A DNA stretch of 64,000 bases. It comes from Diphasiastrum complanatum. Its lineage: Eukaryota > Streptophyta > Lycopodiopsida > Lycopodiales > Lycopodiaceae. Under the pieces are notes generated by a model. The model saw only the letters and a list, made by a program, of their open reading frames with translations. It did not search any database and had not been told where the DNA came from. Shown here one piece after another: positions 1-11,897 of this stretch. Each line of letters opens with the position of its first letter. Position 1 is the stretch's first letter. Where the stretch lies: the NCBI GenBank assembly GCA_029204225.1, contig CM055094.1:67664536-67728535 (forward strand), read 5' to 3'. A program made the position numbers and the translations under genes.

Positions 1-75
1 CTTCAGCCGAGGAGGTTCTTTTCCAAGCTCTTCGGCTTCATTATCCTCCGTATTTACAATCCATGAGTCTCCATG
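1..75 (+). other. possible end of an exon (5'UTR or coding) at the window edge
   Basis: The first 75 bases are less AT-rich than what follows and end at ATG|GTAAGCAG, a good plant splice donor; a second good donor (GGTGAGTT) lies at about 110. Downstream sequence is T-rich and intron-like. Two of the three frames stay open to the first donor but neither resembles a protein I recognise, so this may be an untranslated first exon. Only the splice-site match and composition change support it. Confidence 0.3.
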
Positions 76-1701
76 GTAAGCAGAAACTGGTGTTATGCTG
101 TTTAGGTGAGTTAAATTTCGTTGGATGCAAACTATTTGCACTGCCTGCTGTAATCTTTGTAAGTTACGGATCGAACGGATAAGTGACGTTGACTTAAGCA
201 TTTATTTAATCAGCACTTTCTGTGTGATTTGATTTTCTTTAATTGAAATTTTGGGAATTTGCTGTAACGACTAGTGCATGAGTAATTAGGTCGTGTCCTT
301 GTTCTGGTAGCTGTATAGCCCACTGATGTCTATTAGGGAGTTTACTGCTTTTGATTTTAGAATTATCTGTGAATGTGAATTGTCTAATTTAACTTCTGCA
401 TTTACTCTCGCTTTATAGCTTGCACATTAGTCGTCGCTAGAAGATATCTTATTCATGACACCTATAGCTTAAATCGTTGATTTTTTTTTTGCAACTGGTT
501 TTTACTTCAGGAAACTGTTGCAGATGTACTTTAAAAGTTTAGAAAGCTGATGATCTGTTCTGATACTATTCTTGTCAAAGCTTATGCATCTGATTTTGTA
601 TGTTGTGAAGCAATATGATAAGCATTGGTTGGAACACTAGTGATCTTTTTGCAGTCGTTTTTTTCAACCTTAATGAATTTGCTGGTAATTTCTATGGATC
701 TATCTTATAATACCAAACCATCAGCTTTCACTGCTTTGGAAATAACGTAGAGGAGACATTTATGACACTTCCGGGATGGTCTGTTTAGGGATCATAGTGC
801 TGGGTCTTATTTTTTTTTTTTAGGGTTTTGTATTTCAAAGATTGGTAAACTAGCATGACAATTCGTTACATGTCTGTCTAGCTACTGAACTTGAGGCGGA
901 GCTGCATGAGGTGTTAAATTGGCTTCGTTGAGATGAATCTATTCATGGGAATAGCTTTGATTTAAGGCTTCCTTATTTCAATTTGGCTTTTTGAACAAAA
1001 ATTGGAGATCGTAGATAAATTTCTACGCTAGCCACCTTGAATGGAACTTGCTTGAGGATAATTTGGATTTCTAAAGTTTTAAGATAAAATGGAAGATTGT
1101 TTTTTAGAAGCTTTTCATCTTGCTTTTCCTAATTTGTGTGAAAGTTCTTTCTCCAAGTTGGCTCCCCTTTGAGATGCTTTTCTTGTTATAATTGTTGAAT
1201 GTTAGGTAAAATTGTTATTTACTTTTGTTGAGAGACTTATTCTTGATACCATACTCCATGTTTGAGTATTTTCATTACGATGAATGAAGAATCTCAAAAA
1301 AAAATTCCTTCACTTCAAAGAGTATGTGGGTCACCTTGATTTTCTTCTCAACTATTTGTTTTTAATCACTTGGATCAAAAGATTGATTTTTCTAACTATT
1401 GGCTTGTGCATAAGCATATTTTTTTTACCATTGATGGACGTTGGGCGCTCAAGTAGATTTTCACTAAACCACGATCCTTTTTTGAAAGATTCCTATTTGG
1501 AATTTGTGTTAGGCAAAGGAAGTCTAAAATCATAAAAAGTGTGATCAAATTCTCTCCAATTCAATAATATAATAGAATTTTGACACTATTGTATCAAAAT
1601 TTTGAATTAGCAAGAATTGAAAAAATTAACTAAATGGTTTTAATACAATGCAAGTGCATCATTGCATGAATAATCAATTATTTCTAGAACATTGAAAGAA
1701 C
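76..1701. other. T-rich, intron-like non-coding sequence
   Basis: The plus strand is T-rich with many short poly-T runs and no reading frame of convincing composition. An 83-codon frame at 1284-1535 is AT-rich and looks like chance. It would suit a long first intron of the gene suggested at 1-75, but no matching acceptor and downstream exon was found. Confidence 0.35.
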
Positions 1702-1902
1702 TACATGGTGTTGAAAAGCACCATATTTGACATTTAGATTGATAGTTATGGATTTACATAAAATGATTATCAAGATCTATGGCCACTTGACATTGTGTGA
1801 ATTACATGGTGTTGAAAAGCACCATATTTGAAATTTAGACTGATAGTTATGGATTTACTTTAAATGTTTATTAGGATCTATGACCACTTGACATTGTGTG
1901 AA
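1702..1902 (+). repeat. two-copy tandem repeat, about 101-bp unit
   Basis: Unit 1 (1702-1802) and unit 2 (1803-1902) both begin TACATGGTGTTGAAAAGCAC and both end at CACTTGACATTGTGTGAA, with scattered substitutions between them. No coding frame runs through. It is a local duplication of moderate age. Confidence 0.85.
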
Positions 1903-4265
1903 TACACAAAGGAACTAATTGAAGTATATTTCTGGTGTCTTTGGTGGCATATATTGGAAAGTATTCATTTTGCGAAGGTTTAAATTATATTAAAAGCTAC
2001 AAATATCATTGCAATCATTGAGTTGTAGTTTGGTTGACAACCTAAATTCTACTCACAAATTTTGTTTTTAAATTGCATAATTTGAGGTCAAATTGTTGTG
2101 CAAAAAATACATAGTCAAAATATTGGGTTTACAAGCTCAAAAGGGCATAGATAGTTTTAAGGTTTTTCAAGCTGTTGACAAATATGAAAAGTAAAAGTTA
2201 TATGTTTTGTTTTAGAATAAACATCAATGTTGCCATTCTTTGTAGTGGGATTGACAAAAATAACAAAAAATTAATCAAGGCTGCACCAGATTTTTTGAGA
2301 TTTTTTTGTTTTAGAATATTTTCTATATATGCATAAGACTATAAAAGGTAATGCATATGTTTGTGTATTTGATGGGATTTGATCAACAAGCAAGATTCAA
2401 TGTGAAGTCTAAGAATAGTTACGAATTTTTAGTAAACACTTTTTCATCACAATGCCAATCAAATTGAAAATGCTACATGTTATTAGAGTAAATAGTGTTG
2501 TTTTGATAAGGAATGACAATACTCATATTTTTATAATAACACATTTTAACCATGTGACTCACTCAATATCCAATATGAATTAATTCAATGAACACGCATG
2601 AGGTCCAATTTATTGTAAGAATAGTTTTGCGAAAGGAGATGAGATGATTTTGAGTTTTAAGATGAGGAGTATGATTAAAAAAATAACGACGTAAGCGTAG
2701 GTATGGTTGTGCCAAGCACCATTGAAGTTTATGTTTGAGAAGGTTTTTATTTAAAAGCAAAAATTGAAAATAAAAGCTCGCCAAAATTAAAACATGACAA
2801 ATTCATTCAAGTTTTATCAAATGTTGACAAGGCAACTATTATGCTTAGTTGATGGATAATTGGGAAACTTGAAGCCAAATTACTCAAAATGGAGGAGGTT
2901 CATAAACTATTTTGTTCTCCTTGGGCTTACCAATCAAATTCTACAGCCACTCATTGATATATATATAGAGACTTCTCACTTTGAAGGCGTAATTATGGTA
3001 TTCTGCATTATGTATAACTCTCTTTAAAGTTAAAGGAATCAGAATTAGATTGACATTTACTCATCATTAATGAAATATTTCAAGGGCCATTTTTTATTTT
3101 TTTAACCCAAATAGACTATGAGGGATGTTATAATGCATGGTATCATTGATTATTATTTATTACTTAATGATGTTGAAATGACAAATCATTGCAGAAGGTG
3201 TATGATTGTCTTGAATTCATGTCTTATCTTCAAATACAATATGAAGATGATTGGTTATACCACATATATATTGCTCAATATGAATATGATTGAGCTAGTC
3301 ATTTTATGAATGCAATGAATATGATCAACCTAAAGGAAGTCTCATGGTATGATAACAAAGAATTAGTATAATGATTGTTGTTAATGCTAACAAATAAAAA
3401 TATGATATGTCAATTGAAGATTGTGTTGGTCTATAAAGATGGAATCGTTTTTTTAATTTATAATCTATGATGTCATGATTGACTTGGTTTTAAAAGAGTG
3501 AAATGCCTTGTCTTATTTAGAATAGAAAGACTAATAAGATGATTTCCAAATTTTGAAACCATGAAAATGAAAGTAAAACATGTCACCATCTTTGAAGATG
3601 TTGATGTATGACAAAATTTGAAGTCAACACAGCCAAATGAGAATAGAAGAAAAAAATATGCGAGCACCATTATGAATAATAGTAGAGCTTGATCTTTCAT
3701 TAGATTGCAAGGCATTTTAGAGAGAGAATGTCCTTGCTCTCGGGTTTCTACAACAAGCAATTTCCAAAGACTCAAAATTTCTCTCTCAAAAAGTGTATAC
3801 AAAAGAGCTCTCATTGAACATATAGTGGTAGCTCTACTCTAATTAGCATATGGGAATCTTCGGATAATGATTGAGTCTCTCATTATGAACCTCTAAACAT
3901 CATTGAATCCCAAAATCCAATGAGATGTGTGAGAGAGAGATTGACGTGCCACTTTTACTTTGCATCCCTACAAAATAGGACATGTGTTGACCCTTGATGG
4001 AGCTCAAAGTCATGAACCAAATGTGAAAATCATAAAAATTTATCTATCTTAGTCTTAGGGGTTTCATAAAGTTTTTTGTGTAGAGTTGTGATAGGGCCAA
4101 AAATTGGCATAGATGGCAAATTGGCAAAATCCACATGTAATGTCTCTATTGAGCCAAAAGTGAGTCATGATGCAATTTCGAGTTAGATAGGCACATGAAT
4201 AGGGTTTTGACACTTGTAATAAAGTAATTTGATGAGTAATGGAGTCAAAGGTCAGTTTTGGTCAA
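1903..4265. other. AT-rich intergenic stretch, nothing recognised
   Basis: I see no domain, no tRNA and no retrotransposon motif here. A 113-codon minus-strand frame at 3473-3814 has biased, hydrophobic composition and no recognisable similarity, so it is not called as a gene. Confidence 0.5.
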
Positions 4266-4425
4266 GGGGTCCAATAGGAATTAAGAGCTCTTCAAGAGGG
4301 GTCCAATAAGATTAAGGAGGTGATGATCAGGGGTCCAATGGAATTGAGGAGGCTATGATTAGGAGTCCAATAAAATTGAAGAGGCTGTGTTTAGGGGTCC
4401 AATAACATGCAAGGAGGGATCTCCA
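4266..4425 (+). repeat. 32-bp minisatellite, five degenerate copies
   Basis: Units start at 4266, 4298, 4330, 4362 and 4394, an exact 32-bp spacing. Each begins GGGGTCCAAT or a one-base variant, followed by a purine-rich AATTRAGGAGG-like segment. The units differ by substitutions but not by length, so the array has diverged by point mutation. Confidence 0.9.
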
Positions 4426-4479
4426 CAAGCTCTATATGTACTTCTCCTTATGATCATGACTCCTCGACATAGGATGAAC

Positions 4480-5420
4480 TATTGTTGTTCTCGTGTCTGC
4501 TTTGAGCTGATTTGTTTCTTGGGTTCTGGCGACAGTCCATGGCTGCATGACCCTTCTTATGACAGTGGATACACTCAATTTTCGGATTAAGCCAACACGA
4601 ATCGACATTATGTGTTTCGCGTTTGCATCTCATGCATGTCTTCTTGTCTTCACTCTGTTGTTTCGACCTTCCTTTGTTCTTCCATTTGCCTTTGTTGGCT
4701 CCTTCTGCTTGTTGATCTCGATCCTGCCTTCAATTTGACACCCTCTTAGGCTTGAATTGCTTCTTTGATTTCTCCTTGTTGTTGTAGAGAGCTTGGTCAG
4801 AAGCATCCTTGTGATCAAGGTGCTCTTGAGCTTCGACTTCTTCTCGAAGCTCGACAATAGCCTTTTCGAGTGTCATTGTAGGATCTTTTGCTAGCAGCAT
4901 TTTGGTTGTCTGAAAGGATCTTGGTAAGGCTCTCAATAGATATGTAAGCTGCTGCTCTGCTGACACTGCATTTTCTGCTTCAGAATTATGTAGTGAAAAG
5001 AATAGATCCTTCATCTTCCCAATAAAGGAAGTGAGGTCTTTGCCATCCCACTGTAGGTTTGTCAGTTGATCTTCGAGCAGCATGATCTGACTGCGTGATT
5101 TCGTCTGAAAGCTTGTGAGTAATGTATCCCACATCTCCTTTGCTTTAGAGATTGTAGTCAGGTCAAGCCTTTAGACTATCCTTGATGGATGAAGATAACA
5201 CGGCTACTACCTTGTCATTCTTCTCCCTCAATTCGCGTAGCTCCTTGCCTGTTGTTGTAGGCATCTCCTCGATGCCATCTACCCAGAAAAATAATTCTTT
5301 TTCTTTTTAGTATTAGCAAGGTATTAACCTTCTATGCTAGGAAGTTAGATCCTGATGAATCGAGGATTGTATAGATCTTGGATTGTATGCTGCTTATTGA
5401 AGCCATTGCTGCGAATTGTG
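4480..5420 (-). pseudogene. Ty1/copia gag remnant with two zinc knuckles
   Basis: This is the nucleocapsid/capsid part of a copia retrotransposon, which packages element RNA into virus-like particles. Translation begins near 5405 with a peptide starting MASISSIQ, like the start of the copia gag near 63.0 kb, then is broken by a stop and frameshift. The main open part, 4730-5134, has the copia gag core (LLRALP.SFQTT, then a MTLEKA helix). In another frame, 4532-4636 encodes two consecutive CX2CX4HX4C zinc knuckles (CMRC...C and CIHC...C). Nothing of pol follows below 4480, so the element is truncated. The family matches the copia at 59-64 kb closely. Confidence 0.85.
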
Positions 5421-5505
5421 TTCTCACTTGTTGATGGTTCTTTGTTTGAATGCTTAGCCTCCTGGATCTGATAGATTTTTGGCTATGCCAGACTATGACA
5501 GGTGG

Positions 5506-5517
5506 GCTCTGATACCA
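5506..5517 (-). promoter_or_regulatory. primer binding site of the copia remnant (initiator tRNA-Met)
   Basis: On the minus strand these bases read TGGTATCAGAGC, the standard copia primer binding site complementary to the 3' end of initiator tRNA-Met. It lies about 100 bases upstream of the gag start, as expected. The 5' LTR would begin just to the right (higher coordinates). Confidence 0.85.
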
Positions 5518-6090
5518 ACTCGGAGTTTTGTTGGCAGCGGAGAGCGGTCCAGTAGACGATGTGGCACGTCATGCGCGCCTGCGGGCCGCGTGCGGGATCC
5601 CATCCCCACCGTCTAGCCAACCGCCATCATTCTTCTTTGACCCCAAAAGGGCTGGTACCAGGGGACAAGAGTACATTGTCTACAATGAGCTTATATGTGG
5701 GTTCTGTTATAGTCTCCATTTGCTTATGGGACGAATGCACTCTTTTTGGTGCCTTTTTCAGACGTAGCCGCTTTGTGCGTAGCTTGCATCCTCCAACAGC
5801 CCCACTCAAGCGAGCACAGGGCAAAAAAAACTCCCACTTGCTCGTTTAGGACCAGAACACTTGCTTTGATATCACTGATGTGAAACATGAGGAACGTGAA
5901 TTGCAAATATTAATTTGTTGGAATTAAACTAGACCCAGCTCTGATAGTGTTTATCCTAACAAAACATGACTCAGCTACTCAGATCTAGTTCAGAGTCCCA
6001 AGTTCACTCCAGAATATTCAGTTTCAAAGCATTCCGAGCAACCTGGCTGGTAGTAAGCATAATGAAGTTCTAATAACAATCTGGCTCCCA
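5518..6090. other. non-coding, probable LTR remnants
   Basis: The first 120 bases or so are GC-rich, the rest AT-rich. By position this should hold the 5' LTR of the copia remnant and possibly the 3' end of the gypsy element to the right, but no second copy of either LTR was seen in the window to confirm it. Confidence 0.35.
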
Positions 6091-7925
6091 TCCATCAGGG
6101 ATTAGCGTTGAAACCATCACGTCGCTGACACACTATCAGTGTCGCCATCACAAGGCTTGAACGTTTCTCATGCAAGATGTTTATTAGATCTAACATTAAT
6201 ACATTAAAACTATGGGGCGGTATATCTTCTGGCAGTCTTTCCACCACTTCAGAATCATGAACTGGGGTACTCACATCCGAGTACCTATCAGCATCGTCTG
6301 CAACACTAGCCTCTGGTCCCAGCAATCTTCCGTCTGACTCGTGTCTTAGGCTGGGTAGGCAACCTCTGCTTGGCCATTGTCTTCATTTAGGACTTCTGTG
6401 GCAGGTCATCATCTTGTGGTTGAATCGCGTGATGCCCTGCAACATCAGTCTGAGGACAATCAAGATCTTTGACAACATTTGGACCAGATCCAATCACCTG
6501 GAATACATGCAGGTTCAACCAGACAACAATCATCTTGTGAAGAAGCAAAGCAAACTCCAGACACTTAGTCTTTCCTGTCACAAAACGACTGATATCCTGT
6601 GTGATCCACTCCAGCGTCCATTCTGCCCAATTGACGATAAACTAGCATGCCTCACAAATTGCATTACTTCTTGATTTGGTTGTGTCATCATGCCTAATAG
6701 GGTTGATTTTGCTAATGTTGACTGGTGTTATAGCGGCCTCCATGTGGCATAATATGGTTGTATTATTCCCGAAAACTTTCTTCAGAACATATGGTCCCAA
6801 CCAAATGGGCATTAGCTTACCAAGAAAGAGTTCTCTTCGAGCATCATAAAACAAAACCAGTTGTCCAACTCGAAACTGGTACCGTTTGGCCTTTAGATCG
6901 TGTAACTGCTTAATTCACCTTTTCTTTCTCTCCATCTGCAACAACGCTCTGGTATGCTTTTCATCCAATATGTTTAGCATCGGATGGTTCAAAAGGAAGG
7001 TCATGGTCCTTGGAGAACCTCAATGTCTCCAGTTCAAATTCAATAGGTAGAACACTTTCAGTACCATAGACCAGAAAGAAATGTGACTGTTCAGTACTGG
7101 TTTTGAAAGCTATGTTATAAGCCCAAACAATCGTTGGTACCTTTGAGTCCCAATCTCTCTTTCCATCGAAGAGTGTCTTCTTGACAATATCCACCAGTTT
7201 CTTATTGGTACTCTCGACCTGACCATTTGCTTGTGGGTTGTATGGCATTGTTTTATTGTGTTTTATAGCAAGTTTTTTGGTTAGATCTTGTATCACCTTA
7301 TTCAAAAAGTGTGTACCTCTGTCCGATACTAGTTCGCGAAGAGTTCCAAAGCGACATACGATGTTCTCCATCAAGAACTTGGCTGTTTCTACTGCATTGT
7401 CTCATTTCACCACCTTAGCTTCTGCTCACTTGGTGAAATAGTCAATTGCAACAATTGTGTAGCTCTTCTAGCCAATAGAGGATGGCTTTATGGGGCCCAC
7501 ATAATCAATGCCCCACTTTTCGAATGGTAATTGCGTTGTCAGTGTTATCAGAGGTCTCATTTGTTTGTCAACATGGCCAACCTTCTAGCAAACATCACAC
7601 CTCATACAATATTCATGACAATCTTTGAATAACGTGGCCCACCAGTACCCTGCTCTCAAAATCTTCTGAACAGTGGTATCACCAACGAAATGTCCGTCGC
7701 ATGCAGAATCATGGCATTCTTCAATGGTAGAAGGAGTCTCGACTAGTAACACACATCTCTAATAGATGCTCTTGATGACTTTCCGATAAAGCCTTCCATC
7801 AATGACTTTTAAGCGTAGAGCCTGCAATATGATTTTCTTCTTCTCTTCTTTGGTAAGTTCTTTCGGCAACTGAATGTAAAAGGGAAGCTCCTTAGATCCT
7901 GCTTACAAATCACAAACACAATGGA
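6090..7925 (-). pseudogene. Ty3/gypsy integrase region, decayed
   Basis: In minus-strand order: a linker reading PFYIQLPKELT near 7880, the integrase zinc-binding domain (HEYCMRCDVC near 7590), the catalytic core with first Asp in DYVGP (about 7500), second Asp in VSDRGTHF and Glu in NGQVESTNK (6961-7374), then the C-terminal domain (GKLMPIWLGPYVLKKVFG, 6642-6854) and a tail to about 6090. Integrase would insert element cDNA into the chromosome. The catalytic triad is still readable but several stops and frame changes break the protein. The RT/RNase H of the same element appears to be the fragment at 13023-13659, on the far side of the inserted chromodomain element. Confidence 0.85.
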
Positions 7926-8294
7926 TAACAAACTATGGAGAAATCACCCAACCAAGTAGAACCATCCGATCAAACTCTAGAAGCCTCACCCCCAAGCCAA
8001 GGAACAAGAAGCATGAAAGTAGACTGGCAATGAATCCAAAACCATGATGAGGAGTAGGACGAGTTTGGACCCAATATATATAAAGCCAAAAGCATCCTGG
8101 GCACATAGCCATGCATAGCCCTAAGTTCCCTATACATAGATTCACCTAGAATAGAGTCCTAAGCATGGACCAACTATTCATAAAATTGCTATTGATAACT
8201 CTACACATGCATACACTACACATGCATACACTGTCTCATACCTTGTCTAAACTCCATTTAGTGTGTTTTGGGCCTCACAAGGATATTAGTTATT
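7926..8294. other. non-coding stretch next to the chromodomain element
   Basis: No protein homology is visible. It may be the inner part of the 3' LTR, but it does not align by eye with the sequence left of 12911 in the other LTR. A short tandem of TACACATGCA lies near 8209-8233. A TATATAAA-type motif lies near 8083. Confidence 0.35.
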
Positions 8295-8406
8295 TTCGGG
8301 TCACGTCCAGTATGACGTGGCATAACTAACAGCTTGTTTTACTAGAGTACTGTGTATCCAAGACTAGGAGTATACTGTATCCTATGTACTGGTCATGGAC
8401 ATAACA
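8295..8406 (-). repeat. outer end of the 3' LTR of the chromodomain element
   Basis: This stretch matches 12911-13022 base for base apart from scattered substitutions, and starts on the minus strand with TGTTATGTCC. The similarity stops abruptly left of 8295, so the inner LTR boundary is not defined by comparison. Confidence 0.85.
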
Positions 8407-8419
8407 TTCTTCTCTCCTT
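8407..8419 (-). promoter_or_regulatory. polypurine tract of the chromodomain element
   Basis: The minus strand reads AAGGAGAGAAGAA directly before the LTR terminus TGTTATG. This is where plus-strand DNA synthesis is primed. Confidence 0.8.
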
Positions 8420-8434
8420 AAACTGTTTCTATTC

Positions 8435-9555
8435 TTAGAAACTAAACTTAGAAAAATTCTTCTTTATGCTGTCAACTCTCTCCCACGAATTATCATCCTC
8501 AGTATGACCCTTCCATCGAATTAAGCACTCAGAGATAGAACGATTTCTCAATTGTTTATCTCTGGTTCTAAGCACTTTCTCAGGTTCCAAAGGTACACCA
8601 AGCGATAAATCTTCCAAATGGGATAAATCCTCATCCGATCCAACTGTATCACCATCATGTAAACTTAGTTTCAAACGACTGACATGAAATACTGGGTGTG
8701 CAGTCAATTTTCCTTGAAGATCGAGTTCATACGCTAAAGAACCAATTCTACGTACAATTCTGAAAGGTCCACAATAACGGGTAGACAGCTTATAATGCTT
8801 TCCTGTACGTAACGTCTTAGACTCTTTTGAAATCCTAAGATATACCCAGTCATCAACTTTAAAATTTCTTGGAGATCTCTTAAGATCGGTATAGTGTTTA
8901 GCTCTATCATGAGCTCTTCGGATACTATCCTTAGCCACTTGCAATATTTCTTGCATATCATGCAAAAACTCAGCAACCTTCTGGATCTTAACAGACTTCG
9001 TCTCAACATTCACTGGAGATCTAGGTTGAAAACCATACATAAGCATAAAGAACTGTAACTTATAGCAGAATGTTTTCTACTATTATATGCAAACTCAACC
9101 AGTGGGAGATAATCTTCCCAATGAGATTGCATGTGAGAAACATAGGTCCTCAAAATATCTTCCATAGTTTGATTAGTCATTTCTGTCTGGCCATCTGATT
9201 CAGAATGATCAGAAGAACTTAAACTCAAAGAAGTTTCAAGTTTATGGAATACTGCTGACCAAAAGTGACCTGTGTACTTAGGATCTCTATCACTAACAAT
9301 GTCACTGGGCAGACTATACAACCGAAATAATCTTTCAACAAAGATCTAGGCTAAATCAGAAGCCTTTATAGTTGACTTGACTGGTATGAATGCAACTGAC
9401 TTAGTTAACTGATCCACTACAACCCAAATAGAATCATTTTGTCATTGGGTCTTTGGAAGTCCAACTACAAAATCCAAAGATATGCTTTCCCATTTCTTAT
9501 CTGAGATATCTAACGGATGCAACAAACCACCAACCTTATGGCGTTCAGCCTTTTC
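8435..9555 (-). pseudogene. chromodomain integrase of the gypsy element
   Basis: From right to left: zinc-binding remnant (VKCKPCQLEKAERH, about 9560), catalytic core with Asp in SLDFVVGLP (about 9470), Asp in IVSDRDPKYTGHFW and Glu in SDGQTEMTNQ (9010-9321), then GPFRIVRRIGSLAYELDL and the HPVFHVSRL motif, ending in a chromodomain (EPEKVLRTRDKQL to WERVDSIKK, 8435-8650). The chromodomain is thought to steer integration to chromatin marks. At least one in-frame stop (after LPKTQ) and frame changes near 9320 and 9040 break the reading frame. Confidence 0.85.
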
Positions 9556-10208
9556 TAGTTGACAGGGTTTGCATTTAACAACATATGACTCGACATATGG
9601 CTTGAGCTTTGGCCAATAAAATTCTCTCTTCTAGGTTGATTTCTTTTTTTCTTTTTATTAACAAATCCTTTTGTCAGATTATTAAGTGGTACTGATAACT
9701 GAGCATAATCCTCAATAAATCTCTTGAAGAAAAGTGCAAACCCTAAGAATGACTTTACTTGCCTCACAGTTCCAGGAATTGGCCACTCAATCACAATCTT
9801 GATTTTATCCTCGTCAATCTTGATCCCATTTACCGTGATCTTATGACCAAGATAAAACAGCTCTTGCTTAAAGAATTCACACTTGGACTCTTTAGCGTAG
9901 AGTAACTCCCGACGGAGTTTCATCAAGATGATTTTTAAGTGTTCTACGTGTTCCACCAAGGATTTACTGTAAACGAGAATGTCATCTAAGAATACAACCA
10001 CAAACTTTCCCAAATATGGACGAAATAAATCATTCATCATTTGTTGGAACGTTGCTGGCGCATTCGTTAATCCAAATGGCAACACTAAGAATTCATAATG
10101 ACCAAATCTAGAACAAAATCCTGTCTTTTGGACATCTTTCGACTTAATTCTTATTTGATGGTACCCTGTCCTGAGATCTATTTTGGTGAAATACCGAGCT
10201 CCACCCAA
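9555..10208 (-). pseudogene. gypsy reverse transcriptase, RNase H missing
   Basis: This copies element RNA into DNA. Visible motifs: KIDLRTGYHQIRI, FLVLPFGLTNAPATFQ and the catalytic FLDDILVYS, with both aspartates intact, then GHKITVNGIKID and VRQVKSFLGFA of the thumb/connection. After NLTKGFVNKK the sequence switches directly to the integrase zinc-finger segment (REFYWPKLKPYV in the next frame), so the whole RNase H domain and the first part of integrase are absent. A lysine/asparagine-rich A-tract near 9640-9660 marks the junction. Confidence 0.85.
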
Positions 10209-10743
10209 GCGATTTACAAGGTTGTCTAGAGACAGGTTGACTTCCTAGAATTAACTCAATCCTGTGGTCTACTGAACTAGACAGTGGTAAACCATGAGGT
10301 AATTCAGATAGAAAAATATTTCTAAATTCATTTATGATCTGTTCTTTCACTCCTTGTTCATGATCTAAATTTACTGAGTTAAGAATTGCTGAGAATTCAC
10401 AACCATTTAGACTCATTTCAAGAACATCCACAACTGGAATAGCCCATATTGAAAAAACTTCATACTCAGAATAATCCAATGTCTCCATTTCATTAACTAT
10501 TGAAATCTGATCCAACGGACGTTCAATATTACTGCCAAATAATGTAACTACCTTATCACCCTCCTTGAAAGTGAGAACATGCTTCTCAAAATCAATTAAC
10601 AGAGAAGGCGACTTACTAAATAACCATTCGTAACCTAAGATTAAATCAGTACGAGATAGGTCTAAAACATGAAAATTAACTAATTCTGCGTGTCCTTGCA
10701 TCAAAATTGGGAGCTTCGGGACTTTTACGTTCCAAGTCTCCAA
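10144..10743 (-). pseudogene. gypsy protease end and RT N-terminal part
   Basis: The first half carries the retropepsin C-terminal pattern (DLILGYEWLFSKSP, near 10640). The second half leads into RT (IINEFRNIFLSELPHGLP, then VDHRIELILGSQPVSRQP). The normal continuation into the RT fingers is frameshifted near 10210, where the frame jumps to the RT palm segment. Part of the RT finger domain seems to be lost at that point. Confidence 0.8.
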
Positions 10744-10761
10744 CTCTGCTCTTGAAGCCAG

Positions 10762-11316
10762 TTAAACTTTATATCTATGATTGCTAGCTTTAGATTCCAA
10801 GCTGAGTTTCTGCACAAGACGAGAATTAATAAAATTATGAGTTGAACCGTTGTCCAATAAAATACTCACTTCTTGATTTTTAACTGTGTCAATTAAACAG
10901 AAAAGCTCATTAGACAAGAAATAAGTAGTACTAAAAGAATATTTACACTCACAATCAGTCAGGTTAATTTCTAAAGTCTTACCATTACCTCCTGGGATCT
11001 CAATAATGTGAGCAGACACTTTCTTCCTTTCTGGACAAAATTTCATCACATGTCCAGGCTTCTTACAGACAAAACATAAGTTCTCTTTCGCCTTTTTCCG
11101 GGACATAGATTTTTTAAATCTCTTTCTCTTTGGCTTCCTCGGCTCCGATGCTGCTTGATCTAACTCGTCAAAATATTTTGCTTGGTCTGGACCGCGCTTC
11201 TTACCCTTCTTGGATTTCAAAGTGGTTGGAATTCGCGCAAACTGCTTCCTGGATGCCACCACTGTGGAATCATATGCTTTCGCAATCCAAAACGCATCCT
11301 CGAGGTTTTGAAGCAC
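10762..11316 (-). pseudogene. gypsy gag zinc knuckle and protease active site
   Basis: A basic linker rich in Lys/Arg leads to one CCHC zinc knuckle (CFVCKKPGHVMKFC, near 11070), then the retropepsin active site VSILLDNGSTHNFI (near 10855). The usual plant gypsy motif is DSGATHNF or similar; here DNG replaces DSG/DTG at the catalytic triad. The stop at 10762 separates it from the downstream protease end. Confidence 0.85.
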
Positions 11317-11319
11317 ATT

Positions 11320-11897
11320 TCACCTGCATTCGTTCTGATAGTCGGCTGACAAACCTAGAGCAAATTGCCAAAGTGCCAACTTCGCATCAAATGATAGAAC
11401 CCTATTCCATAGGTCCATAAATTTCTGAATATAGGAGTCTAAATTCTTTGTACCCATCCTGCAGTTCACGAACTTCAGGTAGTAGTCCACATCATCAGCA
11501 ACTACGAAAGCTTTCTTGAAAACCTCGCAAACGCATCCCAAGTAGTTGGTAAATCTCGCCACCACGATGACGCTTTGCCGCGTAAGAACATCACGACACT
11601 TCCAATTTTCTTCTCATCAAGCACACCGTGCAGATTGAAGTAACTACTCCACTTGGCCAGCCAGTCCTCGACGACTTCAGATTTCTTCTCCTTCTTCTCC
11701 CCCGCATAAACCTCCGGTTGAAAATCAAGATTGGGTGAAGACATCATTTTGACTTGATGCAACAGAACCTCCATTTGCTGATCTCTCATCTGATTACGAT
11801 TATTCATATCATTGAGCGCCGTACTCAACTGCTGACAAATCACCATATAAGATGGCGCACCTGGATTTGCAGCTTGATTTGAAGTTTTTTCGGCCAT
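11320..11897 (-). pseudogene. gypsy gag, capsid part
   Basis: Gag starts at 11897 (MAEKTSNQAA), chosen because it is the first Met before the open frame and lies below the 5' LTR. A coiled-coil-like MNNRNQMRDQQMEVLLHQ segment precedes the capsid region (VEDWLAKWSSYFNLHG, FLRGKASSWWRDLP), which matches the retrotransposon gag family. A frameshift near 11510 splits it into two overlapping frames (11502-11897 and 11320-11565), the second with MGTKNLDSYIQKFMDL. Confidence 0.85.

Noticed and set aside
3473-3814. 113-codon minus-strand frame
   Set aside because: Composition is atypical and no similarity is recognisable.
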